Shown here: positions 13,301 to 26,438 of the stretch, piece after piece
Numbering within the stretch: the stretch's first letter is position 1
Layout: each line of letters starts with the position of its first letter
Origin: Pinus tabuliformis
Lineage: Eukaryota; Streptophyta; Pinopsida; Pinales; Pinaceae
Assembly: GCA_031772625.1 (NCBI GenBank)
Contig: CM062804.1
Location: 1,021,681,208-1,021,745,207 of the forward strand
Direction: 5' to 3'
DNA: 64,000 bases
Notes under the pieces: generated by a model
Told to the model about the DNA's origin: nothing
Seen by the model: the letters and a program-made list of their open reading frames with translations, nothing else
The model's database searches: none
Made by a program: the position numbers and the translations under genes

Positions 13301-14828
13301 CTCTAGGATTCTACTAGCAACACAATCTTCTCCTCCTCGATTATCTCCTCTTCAATTAGGTGCACTAGCATGATAATTGATACATCAATGGTATAGGCAA
13401 TTATAAATGGTGGAATTAATATAAGAGGCATGGGTATATAATGTATATAAGTTACCTCCAGTCCATAAAATCCCATAAAGCCTTGAATTATTCATTGAAA
13501 TTGTTCTCATAAAAACTGATAAAACACATAAGAAAATACACTAGAGAAATTGAAATGCTATTGGAGACTAAAAAATGGTCCCCAGTATTAAAAGTATGTG
13601 AGAAATCATTGCCATAAAACCTTGACTCACTCTAAAAATGAAGGCCTATTGGATGTTTGGTCATTATATAGAATGGGAAAGCCTTGCTTCTATGGATTTC
13701 CCCTTTAGTTCATAGTGACTAATGATATAACACATAAAAATTTTAATTTAATATTTGGGATAAACATTATTAATTACTATTTCGATATAAAAATTCACCG
13801 ACTCAAATTTTTGAACCCTCAAATTTTAGCCATGGGAAATAATTTCCCCAAAATTTTCAATCCATTAATCTAGAATAGAAATGAATTACAACTAATAATA
13901 TGGATGACAAAGCTATAGAAAAATTTATACCTAAACAAAAGGAGAAAAAACATTCAAAGTTGCTGCAATTAACATAAATACAACACCACCAATATGTCTG
14001 TCGCAAATTAAAAATTAAAGTTTATTCTACTCCAAGAGTTAGGTACAAAAATTAGAATAATGGAATATGGTAATATATATAATGATGAAACTATAGTTTC
14101 AAATCTTGTGACCAAAATTTGGACTTTTAATAGTGAAATATAACCTCAAATCCGAAACCAAAATTGATCACTTTTGAACCAAAATTTATTGCACTTCCCA
14201 AAAATGAAGCAAAAAAATCAAGAGGGAAAGGATTCTCGAGAAAATGGAATGTAAAAAAATTATGAAACATAATGAGAAGAGTTACCTATAAGATTGTATG
14301 GTGAACCTTGAATTTTAACTTCAAATAATATGATAGTTTGCAAACAAATCTCCTATACTACATATGACTATTATTATTACCATTAAAAATATGAAAACTC
14401 AGAAAATGGAATGTATACTATTCAATCATTAAATGATTAAATGAGATCTCATATCCCAAAATTAATTCAAATAACATGATATAGTGGCCAACGAAAGAAA
14501 TAATCTCATTTTAATCCAAATGAGGAGTGAAAAATATCTACCAAAATATCCATTTTTGGAAATTGAGGTGAATGGAAAGTTGTAGGCTTATTTATTTTTT
14601 TCTAGTCGCCCTCGAAATAAGCTCATGAAAACATCCATAGCTAATTTTTTTATAAAATAAATTTGGAGTAGTTATTAGTAATTAACTGTGATAAGAAATA
14701 ATTTCCCAAACAAAATTTTAAAGCCCTTAATTTTGTCCATGGGTGAAATTTCACCCCAAATTTTTTTCGTCAAGATTATTGGCCATTCAACCGTGCATGA
14801 AAAAAAAAAACATTATAAATAATGCAAG

Positions 14829-14999
14829 CATAATATATAACAAAGTTATAATTTATTTTATTTGTATGATTTTCTAGCCATTGAGAGAGGTATCACAGGG
14901 CCCTGTTTTGTACAAACATAATATATAACAAAGTTATAATTTAGTTCATTTTTATGTTTTCACACGGAAATGAGAGAGGTATCATGGGCTCCTGTTTTG
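14829..14999. repeat. 88-bp tandem doublet
   Basis: Two copies start CATAATATATAACAAAG at 14829 and 14917, and both end in GAGAGAGGTATCA followed by a CCTGTTTTG stretch. The partner is at about 38962-39132. Confidence 0.85.
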
Positions 15000-16146
15000 A
15001 TGCCTATCATCATCGATTGATGTAAGTATACACTTACCATTCATTTTATTTCTATGGTTTCCATAGTTTATCTTAATTTAATTTTAATATTTTTTTAATT
15101 AAATTGAAAATAAATTCCAAAATAGATATGAGTATTATTCTTCTAATAGAAAAAGTAGATATTCCATAGTAATAACCTAATTATTATGTTGGTGGTAGAC
15201 ATTTAACTTTCATGGAATATGTTAGAATATCCATAGTAGTAATGTTATATGATGATAAGATTTGTGTGCAATGAATGTATGCTTGTTTAATTAACTTATC
15301 TCAAAATTAATTAACTTAAGAAAATTTCATATCAATACATGTCACATTGGAAATGTTGTATTTATAAGCCATGGTACAAGCAAATGGTATTGTAAGAAGA
15401 GCTATTTAGAATTTAAGAGTATTCATGGGAAGTGGGAGTGGATATACATGCCTAAAGATATTGTTATATTTTATATAACTCTTATATTAACTATTTTTAT
15501 AACAATAATAAATTTATAATTCAGAAAATTATTTAATGTGGACAATGTCACATGTATAATGGGTTTAGAGTTTTGATTGTTTTCACACTTTGATTGCTAA
15601 AGGTATTTATCAAACATTGGACCAGAGATATATGTGTTGGTTATAATAAAAACAATAAATCATTTTATAATAAAAAATAGATTCGATATAGTATATTTTA
15701 ATTTAATTTTGTAACAAACTTTTTAATTAAATTGAAAATGAAAAAGTTCCAAAACTACGTTTCAAATAAATCTCAACTCTGACTAATATTGAAAATAATC
15801 CTAGCACCAATCTATTATCCATTGATGATTAAATTAATATTCGAGAATTCATATTCCAACATATACACACCTATCAATATAGTAAAATTAATAAAGCATA
15901 ACTATGTTTTCACAAATTCAATTATATGTATTTTAATTTTGTAAATTATGTTTTCCCATATTTGATTTTTAATCACTAATATTTATATTAATGTGCATAA
16001 ATATATATTTTTAATATGATTATTTAATAACAATGTTTTCATTTTCTTTTTGTTTTGTCTAATAGATGCTAAGTTATATTTGGAGGCCTTTTGTTTAACT
16101 CTAATGTGATGCTGAGTTCAATTTGAAGAACTTTCACTATATTTTT

Positions 16147-16415
16147 AGTATATGAAATATTTCTCTATTAGAAGTATGTAAAACATTCATATATTCTCAT
16201 TTCTCCCTTTATGAATGGAATTTAAGGATACACTCGAAAGTGTAATCAAACCACAACACATATATTAATATTTTTCTAATTTAGTATATGAATTTTTTTT
16301 CTATTAAAATTATGTAAAGCATGAATACATTCTCATTTCTCCCTTTATGAATGGAATTTAAAGATACACTTGAAAGTAAAATAAAACCACAACACATATA
16401 TTAATGTTTTGCTAA
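16147..16415. repeat. 136-bp tandem doublet
   Basis: Two copies (16147-16282 and 16283-16415) share CTCATTTCTCCCTTTATGAA and CCACAACACATATATTAAT. The partner is at about 40281-40549 with the same unit length. Confidence 0.9.
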
Positions 16416-17262
16416 CTTCATTATTCAGCAAAAGATGCATTTAATGAATGTGAAATATGGGGAAACCATCCATGTGACTTAAAAGGGAATGATCTTGCAA
16501 TATCAAAATAATTTTTTTAGATGGTAATGACAATTTAATAAAAATATCTAGGAAACAAACTAAAAATATATTTAAATATTAACAAAGTACACATAATTTA
16601 GTGGGAAAGGTAAAGATTTTTTAATTTTCACTAATAGGGAGATAGATGTTGAAGAATACATATAGTCTAATATAGGTAACTCCTATGTTACCACATATTG
16701 AAACTTTTCTATACTAAAAATGGTCATATTTGTAGTTTATAGTTACGAAGACAAATTCCTTAGTTCTTATTGTGATTAAAAAAAATTCCATGAAATTGAG
16801 ATAAAATCGAACATGCATAAGCAATATAATGAAATAAAATAAGAATCCAATGTTTCATTTACTAAATTGTAATAGTATTAGAGGCCCAAACAGAAAGCAA
16901 AAAAATCAAAATTATTTGTACACTTCAAACCATACAAATTAAATTGTGCATGCTATTTTGAGAAGAAAACCTATAGTGAATTTTCTTAAACAAACAAATC
17001 CAATAACCAAAATAAGATAATTATCTCACTCCCATATGATTAATAAAAATAGGTAAACACATGAGGAGTTCACTATAAATTTATTTTCAAATATTTAAAA
17101 TCTTTTAACACATTTTTATTATAAATTTACATACTAGCACAATTATATAAAATTAAATAACTAGTGAATGTTAATAATTATGAATCCATAGTAAACATCA
17201 AAACGTTACTTCATAATACATCTCACATTGCTAAAATTTCTAAGATTATGAAATTAACTATA

Positions 17263-19341
17263 TTATTATTATCATCTTATTATTACTATGTTTTTTCCCA
17301 TGGAAAAAAGTCGTAATTTCTATTGATATATAAGAAATTACATTTGTAGATGCAAAGGCATATGCATATGGAGGCAAAGTTGCCTGTCAAGTTCGAAAAA
17401 AAAACTTTGACCAGAAAGGTAATGAAAAGTTTTACCTCCACACAGGGAGTCTGTTATCTGCTAAAACTATATCTATGCCTGTTCTCTAAAATAGAGAGAA
17501 CAACATCAAAATTGTAAGATGCCTCTTCACAGAGAGAGATACTAAGTATCCAAATCTGGGCTGTATATTCAAAGCATAAATATAGACCAAAAAGATATAA
17601 ATACAAACATGCTATAAACAGGTTTATTAGATCATATTTATAGGGCTTGTAGCCCATTATCTCTGGTATCCACAAAAGGTATGTGATAATGCTAGTGGTA
17701 GGTCCCATCTATTTCCTCTTGGATCAGCCAGTCATTGCCCTGTCTAAGCGCTACCTCTTTGGAAAGGTGATCTGCCCCCGTGTTTTGCTCCCTGTAAATG
17801 TGGTGACGGGTAAAGGAGTCAAGAGAAGATATCAATATTTTTGCTTCTTCTAATATATGCCTCAATGAAAATGCATTACAGTGGTATGCATTATTTAACC
17901 AATTGCAAACGATTTTGGAATCACCAAACAACTGTAGATCTCTGCAATTCTTTTCCAATGCAAAATGAATGAGATGTTTAGCAGTGCAGAGTTCAGCATA
18001 ATTATTGGTTCCCCTACCTAAATTTATTTGGATCTTGTAACAATGTGCATCATTTAGGTAGAGAATGGCTCTGCCACCACATCCAGCCTCTTGCGTAGAG
18101 CCATCAAAGTATGGCCACGGTTTTGATTTGTCTATGTTTTATGGTATAATGGTGCAGGGAGGGGCATTGGAGTCCTCCTTGGGAAGTAGATCATAATCTG
18201 CAATGGTATGAAGCAGGATGGTAGGCCAGTGGGGTATTTTGTGGTTGAAAATACAATGGTTTCTAGCAATCCAAAGTGACCAACAAACTAGAAGAGGCAT
18301 ATTTCTTGATTTTCCATTTTGACTTTGACACCATGTGCTCCAGGCATCCAGAATGTTGTGTCCTTGAGATAATTTTAAGCTAAGATAGTGAGAAATGACG
18401 GGATTCCAATGTGCCTTAGTGGTGGGGTAATGTAGGAATAGATGATCAGTATTTTCTTCTTCATTGCGACACAGGTGACACCAGAAAGGGCCATGGAAGG
18501 ATCTTTCATCAGATTTGACCCTGTGGGTATATTATCAAACAAAATGTTCCACATCCAGTAAGTGGGTACGAGGGGCCGGCTTGAGCTTCTAGAGTAATCT
18601 CCAAGTCAAGTTTATGTTTGGGGGTTTGAATGGTTCCATTAATCTCATATATCCCGCTTTTGGAAAATATGTACCATGTTTGGCAAAGGCCCATATAATC
18701 TCATCTGGTCCTTCGGAAAGTCAGATGTGATCTTGTGTGAGAGCGTCCATGTATTCCTACCAATTAGGTCGCCACTGTATAGGGATGTCCAGATCACGAG
18801 CTGATTTCCATGCTTGCTGTAGGAAGGAGGAATTGTTCCTATCACCGATGTGTTTGATGTGGGTGATACCCCTGCTATGTAAATGCCTTATCAAGTCTTC
18901 CGGTAGTCTGTGTGCATTGCCACAACCAACCCATGGGTCCGTGCCAATACGAACAACATTTCCCTCCTTTATTCTCCATGTAATTCCTTCACAAAGGAGT
19001 GATAATGCATTAATTGGTGTTCTTCCATACATTGGAGATGGTTTACTTGTTTTGTGCTGCTGTCTGATAGTCCATCAGGTTCATGGGCCATCTATATTTT
19101 ACCTATGCAACCGGGACCAGAGGTTGTTTGAGGTGATAAGATTCAACCGAGCTTTGCTTCCAGGGCTTTGGAAAAGATCAAGCCTTTTGATACCCATCTC
19201 CCCATCTCTTAGGCATTGCAATAGTGTCCCATTTGACCCAAGAAAATAATCTACCCAGTTTATTACCATTCCATAAAAACCTGCAGCATATACTTTGAAG
19301 TATGTTCAGTATACCTTTCAGTATCCAAGCTAGAGTCATCC
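17263..19341 (-). mobile_element. LINE 3' part, copy 1, truncated by the assembly gap
   Basis: This is the 3' portion of the non-LTR retrotransposon seen in full at 41391-44690. On the minus strand it holds the end of the reverse-transcriptase region (next to the gap, with WVKWDTIAMPKRWG intact), the zinc-binding segment and RNase H, then a ~400-base untranslated stretch ending in an ATA-rich microsatellite near 17263-17290. Lesions private to this copy are a Glu codon turned into TAA at 18139-18141, a lost T near 18508, and an added base near 18558. RNase H itself (17692-17958 and upstream) keeps FGDSKIV and TGADHLSK. Confidence 0.85.
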
Positions 19342-19441
19342 NNNNNNNNNNNNNNNNNNNNNNNNNNNNNNNNNNNNNNNNNNNNNNNNNNNNNNNNNNN
19401 NNNNNNNNNNNNNNNNNNNNNNNNNNNNNNNNNNNNNNNNN
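19342..19441. other. Assembly gap, exactly 100 N
   Basis: A run of exactly 100 N is the usual placeholder for a gap of unknown size between contigs. It falls inside the LINE of copy 1, and the sequence on its right (19442 onward) does not continue the LINE. Confidence 0.98.
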
Positions 19442-20930
19442 AATCAAAATATGTTTTCCTATAAAATTGGGGTAACCTTAGGAAAAAATAAATATTGCAG
19501 TGCTCCTTTTATATCAATGACATGCACCGTGAATCATGATGTAAATGATGTGGCATTATTGATTAATAAACTTATAAGAAATGAAAATGGAGGATTTAAT
19601 TTTTCCTTGCCTCGAAATGGATATACCTTGCTTTTTTCCTCCATTTTCTTTCTTGTTTGGAGTGTGGATTTTATCTCAATAGTGTGGCACATGGTGGGAG
19701 GCATTAATCTAATAAAAGTTTTAGCCACACATGATAAATCTTCATCTCTAGTTCATTCAAGCTTCATAGGCAATCAAGTCTCCCATTATATGATGTATCA
19801 CTCTATGTCATTAGTATTTATAAGTGTCATGTGTTTATTATTGGTAAAGTAATCAATAGTAAAAGATTTTTTGGATTTTATATATCGCAATAAAAATTTA
19901 TGTTCATAAATAAATGAGAATATTAGTGTTTAAGATAAAGTGTAGATTATTGTTTAAATTACATATAATTTTTAGAGACATTTTAAGTTATTAAAAAAAA
20001 AATTATGACAAATCTTTATGTAAAAATAAAATAATTTATATTTATTTTATTTTTAGTGAACAAATATTTTGATATAAGTATGAGTAAGTTTAATTACTAT
20101 TCATTAAGTATTTATTTTAGTAGTAAGTTTTGGAATGTGTTGATGGAAATTTTAAAATATTAGTGTTATGAATGATAAATAGTTAAAAACAATGGATGTA
20201 ATCTAATTATAATACATAATTTTGTAATGATTCTTGTTCATGAAATTAATATTATGGTATTAATATTAAAATTACAAATAATATATTAATAAGTATATTG
20301 GAAGTTAAATTTGATATAGAGGTATATATTTTAAAATTATGATTAGTTATGTAATAAATTTAAAGAGTATGATTTAATTGAGTATGTGAGAGAGATAAAA
20401 ATGATTTTTTTATAATTTGAAAAATAGTCAGAATGTCATTTTGTGAGATATATTCAATTTAGATTTTACTATGATTCATGATTTTTTTGGCATAATAATG
20501 TTTTGAATTTATTTATCGATAGTATGATCTCATAGTTCATAACAGTGAGTAACTTTTCATAATTTTGGAAAATAAGGTTGATTGAAGGATAATTCTTATT
20601 AGCAAATTTATATGTATGGCTTAATTTATGTTTCATATACTAGAAAAGAAAGATAATAGATGAGGGATATTCTTTTGAGTATGGAATAGCCTCTTGTTGG
20701 TCATGAAATTGGAAATAAACAAGAAAATGCATATCAGAAATTAGCACTTAAGCATGCATTTCAACATTCCATGGTGTATTATGGTTTAGGGAAAGTGTTG
20801 CATTGGATTTAAAACTTGATATTTTATTCTATTTTGTATTTATTACTATAAATTTTAAATGTAAGGATAATGATGTTGTATTCTATAATTTCATGTCTGA
20901 TTATTTTCCATGATATTATGATGTTATATT
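19442..20930. other. AT-rich DNA after the gap, no gene seen
   Basis: The stretch is AT-rich and leads into the CT tract. One plus-strand frame of 133 codons starts at 19451, but it is unlike any family I know, is hydrophobic, and has no supporting context, so I treat it as chance. This segment has no partner in copy 1 within the window. Its partner should lie left of position 1 if the two units are haplotypes of one locus. Confidence 0.6.
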
Positions 20931-20935
20931 CCTCT

Positions 20936-20985
<50 letters not shown>

Positions 20986-21897
20986 TCCTACTCCCCCTCT
21001 CCCTCTCCTAGTATCCCAGTTTCTTCTTCCCCCCTCCCCTCCCTCTCTCTCCCACTCTTTCTTTCCCTCTTTCTCTCCCTCCTCTCTTACTCTCTCCTCT
21101 CACTCTCTCCTCTCCTCACTCTCTCCCCTGTCCTCTCCCTTCATCCTCTCTCCCTTTCTCTCCATTTCCCTCTCCCTCTCCCTCTCATAGGCCCCTTTCC
21201 CACATAGCCCGATCCTCCTCTTGCACTCTCTCCCACTTTCCATCTCCTTCCCCTCCCTCCTCTCTCCTCTCTCTTTCTCTACCTCTCTCTCTTTGTCTAT
21301 CTCACTCTCATTATCTCTCTCTCATACCTATCTCCATCTCTCTCCTCTCTCTCTCTTCTTCTCCTCTCTCTCTCTCTCTCCTCTCATCTCTCTCACCCCT
21401 CCCTTCCTCTTCCCTATCTCTCTCCTCTCCATCCCTCAACACTATTCCTCCTATTCCTCTTCCCTCCTCACTCTCTTTCTCCCTCTCCTTCCTCCATATC
21501 TCTCTCCCTCCCCCCCCCCTCTCTTGCTCCCTCTCTCCCTCTCATTCTCTCTCCCTTGCTCACTCTCCCTCTCCTACCGCCCTATCTCTCCCACTATCTC
21601 CCTCTTCTTCTCCCTGTCCCCTCTCCCCCTCCCCCTCTCTCGCCCTATCCTCATCTCCCTCCTTCCCCTCTCCAATTCTCTTCCATTCTCCCTCCCCCTC
21701 TCCGTGCTCTGTCTTGCTACTCTATCCCTACCCCCCCCCTCTCTCTCTCTCCTTCCTCTTTCTTACTCCCTCCCCCTCCTCCTCCCAATCCCCCTCTCCA
21801 TTTCCCCTTCTCTTAGCCCACATATCTCTCTCTTTACCCCTCTTCATCCCCCTCTCCCTATCCTCCTCTATCCCTCCCTCTCTCTCTCTCTCTCATC

Positions 21898-21953
<56 letters not shown>

Positions 21954-23228
21954 CCTTCCCCTCTCCCACTCTCATACCCTCCCACTCTCACTCCTCCTCC
22001 TACTCTCCGACTATCTCCCCTGTTTTTCTATCTCTCTACTCCTCCCCCTCTCTCCCCTTCTACCTCTCCCCTCTCTCTATCCCTCTCTCTCTCTCTATCT
22101 CTCCCTCTCCTCCTCTCTCTCTCTCTCTACCTCTCCCTCCTAACCCCCCTCTCCCTCTCTCTTCCCCTCTCACTCTCATTCCCCTTCCCTCTTTGCCTCT
22201 CTCTCCCCCATTATCTCTCTCCCTCTCTCTCTTTCACCTCATCTATCCCACCTTTCCCCTACCTCTCTCTAGTTCTCTCTCTTCCCCCTCCCTGCACCTC
22301 TTTCTCTCTCCCTCTCTCTCTCCCTCACCCACTCTCTCCCCCTCTCACTCCCTCTCTCTCACACTCTCCTGCCCTCTTCTCCCCCCCTCTCTCCTCTCTC
22401 TTTGTCCTCTCACTCACTCCCTCCTCTCACTCTTCCTCCCTCCCTCCCCCCTCCCTCTCTTTCCTCCCTCCCCCCTCCCTCTCTTTCCTCCCCCCTCCCT
22501 CTCTTTCCCTTCATCTCCCTTTCTCTCCCTCTCCCTCTCCCCCTCCCTCTCCCCCTCTCTCACCATATCCCCTTCCCAACTCCCGGGAACTCCCGCTCTC
22601 CATATCTCTCCGCCCATCCCTTCTCACCCCGCTCCCCTCTCTCCCTCACACTCTTTATCACTTTATCTCTCCTGCTCTCCCTGCCCCCTCCCCTAACTCT
22701 CCCTCCCTCTCCCTCTTCTCCCTCTTTTTCCCTCCCCTTTTCCCACTCTCTTCCCCTCCCTAATGCCCTCACCCTCTCCCTCTCCCACTCCCTCTACCCT
22801 AATCTCTCTCTCCCCCCCATCTCTCTCTCTAACCCTATGATCTCTCTCTCACTCTCTCTCCCTCCCCATCTCCTTCCCCCAACTCCCTCTATCATCCCAC
22901 TTCCCTCCTCTCTTACCCCCACTTCCTCCCCCTCTCTTCTTTCTTCGTCTCCCTTCCTCCCTCCCTCTCTCTCTCACTGTCTCCCTATCGCTATGTCTCT
23001 CCCTCCCCTCCTACTCTCTCTCTCTCTCTCACCCCCACCACCCTCCTGCCCTCTCTTCCTCTCCCTCTCCCCTCCCCTTCTCATGCTCACTCTTCATCTC
23101 CCTCCCTTTCCTCCTCTCTCTCTCTATCACTCTCCCTCCTTCTCCCTCTCCATCTTTCCCCCTCTACTCATCTCCTGCTCTCTTTCCCTCACCTTCCTCT
23201 CTCCCACTTCTCTCCCAATCCCCCCCCC

Positions 23229-23278
<50 letters not shown>

Positions 23279-24208
23279 ATCTGTGTCTCTCTCTTCTTCT
23301 CCCCTTTCCCCTCTCTCAGGCTCTCCCTCTCCTTCTCCCCTCTCTCCCCCCACCTATCTCTCTCTTTTCCCTATATCCCCCCGGTCCCTCACTATCCACT
23401 TCCCATCCCCCCCCCACACCATTCTCCCGCCCTATCTTTTTCTCACTCCCTCCCTATCTCACCCCCTCTACATCTTCCTCTCTTCTTTCTCCCTCTCCCT
23501 TCTTTCCTCTATCTCCCTCTCTCCCTTTCCCTCTCGCTCCCTCCTTCTCTCTCTCCCTCTACCAGAGTCTCTCTCTCCCTGTCTACCCTCTCTCTCTCCT
23601 CCCTCCCTCCTCTGTCCCAATATCTCCACCCCCCCCTTCTCCTTCTCCCTCTCCCCCATCCCTCTCCCCTCTCCCCTCCCCCTCTGCCTCCATGTCCCTC
23701 TCTCTCTCCCTCTCCCCCTTTCCCAATATCTTCCCCATCCCCATCCTCCTATCCCAATCTCTCTCCCCCTCTCCCTCTCTTCCTCCTTGACTCTCTCCCT
23801 CTCCCCATTGCGTTATCCCGCTCTCTCCCACTCTCGCACTATCTCCCCCTCTCCCTATCTCCATCTCTCCCCCACCTATCTCTCTCTCTCTTTCACTCTC
23901 CCTACCCCTCTACCCGACACTCCCTCTCCCTATCCTACTCTCTCTCCCACATATATATCTCTCTCTCCCCCACTCCATCTCCCTATCCTCCTCTCTCTGA
24001 AATCTCTCTCTCTCTCCCTCTGTCCCTCTCCCTATCGTCCTCTATCCGACCCCTCTCTCTCTCCCCCACTTCCTCTCCCTATCCTCCTCTCTCCCAGACC
24101 TATATCTCTCTCCCACCCCCCCTATCTTCTCCCTCCCTCTATCTCCCATCTCCCTCCCCCTCTTTTATTATCCCTCTCCCTCTGTCTCCCTCTTTCTCCT
24201 CTCTCACT

Positions 24209-24259
<51 letters not shown>

Positions 24260-24636
24260 TCCACTATCTACCTCCCTTTCCCTCTCCCTCTAGCCCACAG
24301 CCTCTCTCTGCCTCTCGTCCTCTCCCTCCCCCTCAACTACTCTCTCACACTCTTTCTCCCTCTCCCTCTCCCACTATCTTCCTCTCTCTCTCTCCCCCCT
24401 CCCCCCCTTCCTTCTTGCCCTCTCCTCCTCTCCTTCCCCCTCTTCCCCTCTCTACCTCTCTCGTTCTTCTCCCAATCCTTCTCCCCCTCTACCCTCACAT
24501 CTATCTCTCTCGCTCTGACCCTCTCCCTCCATGTCTCCCATGCTCCCTCTCCCCATCCTCCTCCCTCCCCCAACTCTCTCTTCTCACCCTTCCCCATCCC
24601 TCTCTTCCTAGCCCTCGCTCTCATTATCTCTCTCTC
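20931..24636. repeat. 3.7-kb polypyrimidine (CT-rich) tract
   Basis: Nearly every base on the plus strand is C or T, with scattered A and rare G. There are perfect (CT)n runs, for example near 21900-21950, 23240-23275 and 24211-24254, separated by CCCT/CCCCT variants. The edges are sharp at 20931 and about 24636. Very long open frames here (up to 491 codons of Ser, Leu and Pro) exist because TAA, TAG and TGA cannot form without purines; they are not genes. The last ~560 bases belong to the duplicated unit. Confidence 0.97.
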
Positions 24637-26385
24637 AATATCACCATCATATCATCAAACAAGCTAAAGCATGTCATTTAACAAACAAAAGCATAATCAT
24701 CATTATCATAATCATATCATTTAACAAATACAATCCACATCATGTAGCAGAAAAAAACAACTTATGAATGAGAAATCAATTATAGGCATATTATCTAAGA
24801 AACACAATCATTATATCATCTAACAAACAATAAAACAAATAATACTAAAATATATACACATTAAACGTGCACAAAATTGTCAACATCATATTATCTTTCA
24901 ATGCAATCATATTACCTAAGTAGCAAAAGAACAACCATCATATCACATAAATAAACAAAAATTGCTTTCATTTAAAAAAACACATAAAATACACCAACAT
25001 ATACATATCATTTTAAATAAAAAACAATGTCTATACATAAATATCAATGTCATGTCATCTAAGAAATATATCATATCATAAAATAATACAATTTATTGGT
25101 ACATTAAAAAAAAATTTAGCCTATTTTCACATTTAAATAAACAAACACATCCATTTCACATATCTTATAAAAATAAATATAAAAATCTACTCATGAATAA
25201 ATTCTTTTATATCATCCATTTTCCTAAAAATAAATAATTACATATAATAAAATAGTACAAAGATATCTTTTCACATTATAATAATAAATTATAAATCAAA
25301 ACATTCAATTTACAAAAATATTCCTATATAATTTCAAATCAATAAATAATTATACAAACATAAATATAACTAAACAATTCAAGTACAATAATTAAGTGAA
25401 AAACGCATTCACTAATAACGATATAGATATAAATGATATAAATCAAATACCATAGGATATAGAACAATAACTTTAAGTATATTATATTAGTTTTATTTGT
25501 TATATATTTAATAATTTAATATAAATATTTATTGAATAAATTAAATATTTAAAATAAGAAAATCAAATATTAAAAAAAAAATTAAAAATTTGTTTATATA
25601 AAAAATTGAAATACTTAAATGTAAGAAAATAATTTAAAATATTGACCGATAGATAAGTGGAATAAAAGGAGAATTCTACCCTATTGATAAGTGGAGTAAA
25701 AAGAGAATTCTACCCTATGGATGACAATAGTGAGAAGAAACTACCTCTTAACAAGTTGAAAAATATAGTCAAGATATGTGGAAGAGTCCAAAAGCTTCTA
25801 AAAGTGGTAGCAGGATTCATCAATTCAAAAGAAAACGCAATGTTGAAAGAGTTAAAAAAACAACTTAAAATGTAAAATAAGGAATGATATAGATTTGAAG
25901 CTTCACAGAATTTCACACACTGACATTTAGACATTAGTTCATATTTTGTAAACTGTGACTTGGAAAAGCTATTAGATGTTATGAGGCTTTAGGACAAAGA
26001 ACTAACCCCGTTTTCAAACAGAACTAACGATGTTTTCTGGGTTTTATGACGAAGAACATTGCCATCAAACAGAACAGGCCAATAAAATCGAAAGTCTTTA
26101 GCACCAAGAACAGAGCACGAAGAAAAAAATAAACTAAAAATAAGAAGAATTAAACAGCAAAAGGAGATTAATGAAATGGAGCGAGCAATAACAAAACATT
26201 AAAATTTAAAAACATTAACATTTATGAAAACATAAATCATAAATATGAATATAAAATAAATAACTGTCATGGCGGTATCAAATATCATCCATGCATCCCT
26301 TCTGGCTGATCCTCTTGGTCAAAACCAAAGAATAAATCATAAATACGAATATAATATAAAATAAATACCTGTCATGGCTGTACGC
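24637..26385. other. AT-rich intergenic DNA, copy 2
   Basis: Partner of 559-2300, strongly AT-rich with no convincing gene. It includes the 34-bp doublet at 25652-25719. Confidence 0.8.
25652..25719. repeat. 34-bp tandem doublet, copy 2
   Basis: Same doublet as 1574-1641. Confidence 0.85.
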
Positions 26386-26438
26386 TACTGCCGTCTCTGG
26401 CAGGCCTGGCTGAAGAATACAGTCCATACGCATGATTC

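Larger units (their letters stand above)
5100..17262. other. AT-rich intergenic DNA, no gene recognised, copy 1
   Basis: About 12 kb with no open frame that I can tie to a protein family. The longest frames are 60-75 codons and not convincing. One, 8118-8336 on the plus strand, is disrupted in copy 2. Separate entries cover two-copy tandem repeats at 6546, 7041, 14829 and 16147. A weak promoter-like spot (TATATATAAG at about 5805, then ATG at 5827) is noted in the findings. The partner is about 29161-41390. Confidence 0.7.
1..19341. repeat. Large duplicated unit, copy 1 (cut by assembly gap)
   Basis: This block is repeated, in the same orientation and order, at 24074-43485. The offset grows from about 24073 at the left to 24144 at the right because of small indels. 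In a ~600-base stretch compared by eye (12001-12600 against its partner) I counted about seven differences, roughly 1%. The match runs up to the last base before the N run, so the right end of this copy is the end of sequence and not a biological boundary. It holds the end of a CT tract, an LBD relic, AT-rich DNA and part of a LINE. Confidence 0.97.

Noticed and set aside
18737-19249. 170-codon plus-strand frame over the LINE
   Set aside because: It is antisense to the LINE polyprotein, whose motifs are on the minus strand.
19451-19852. 133-codon plus-strand frame just after the gap
   Set aside because: No recognisable motif, AT-rich composition and no second copy to test conservation. The hydrophobic look is common in random AT-rich frames.
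21221-24293. Very long plus-strand open frames (up to 491 codons) rich in Ser, Leu and Pro
   Set aside because: They lie wholly in the polypyrimidine tract, where stop codons can hardly occur. All three frames are open and the peptides are only translated repeat words.
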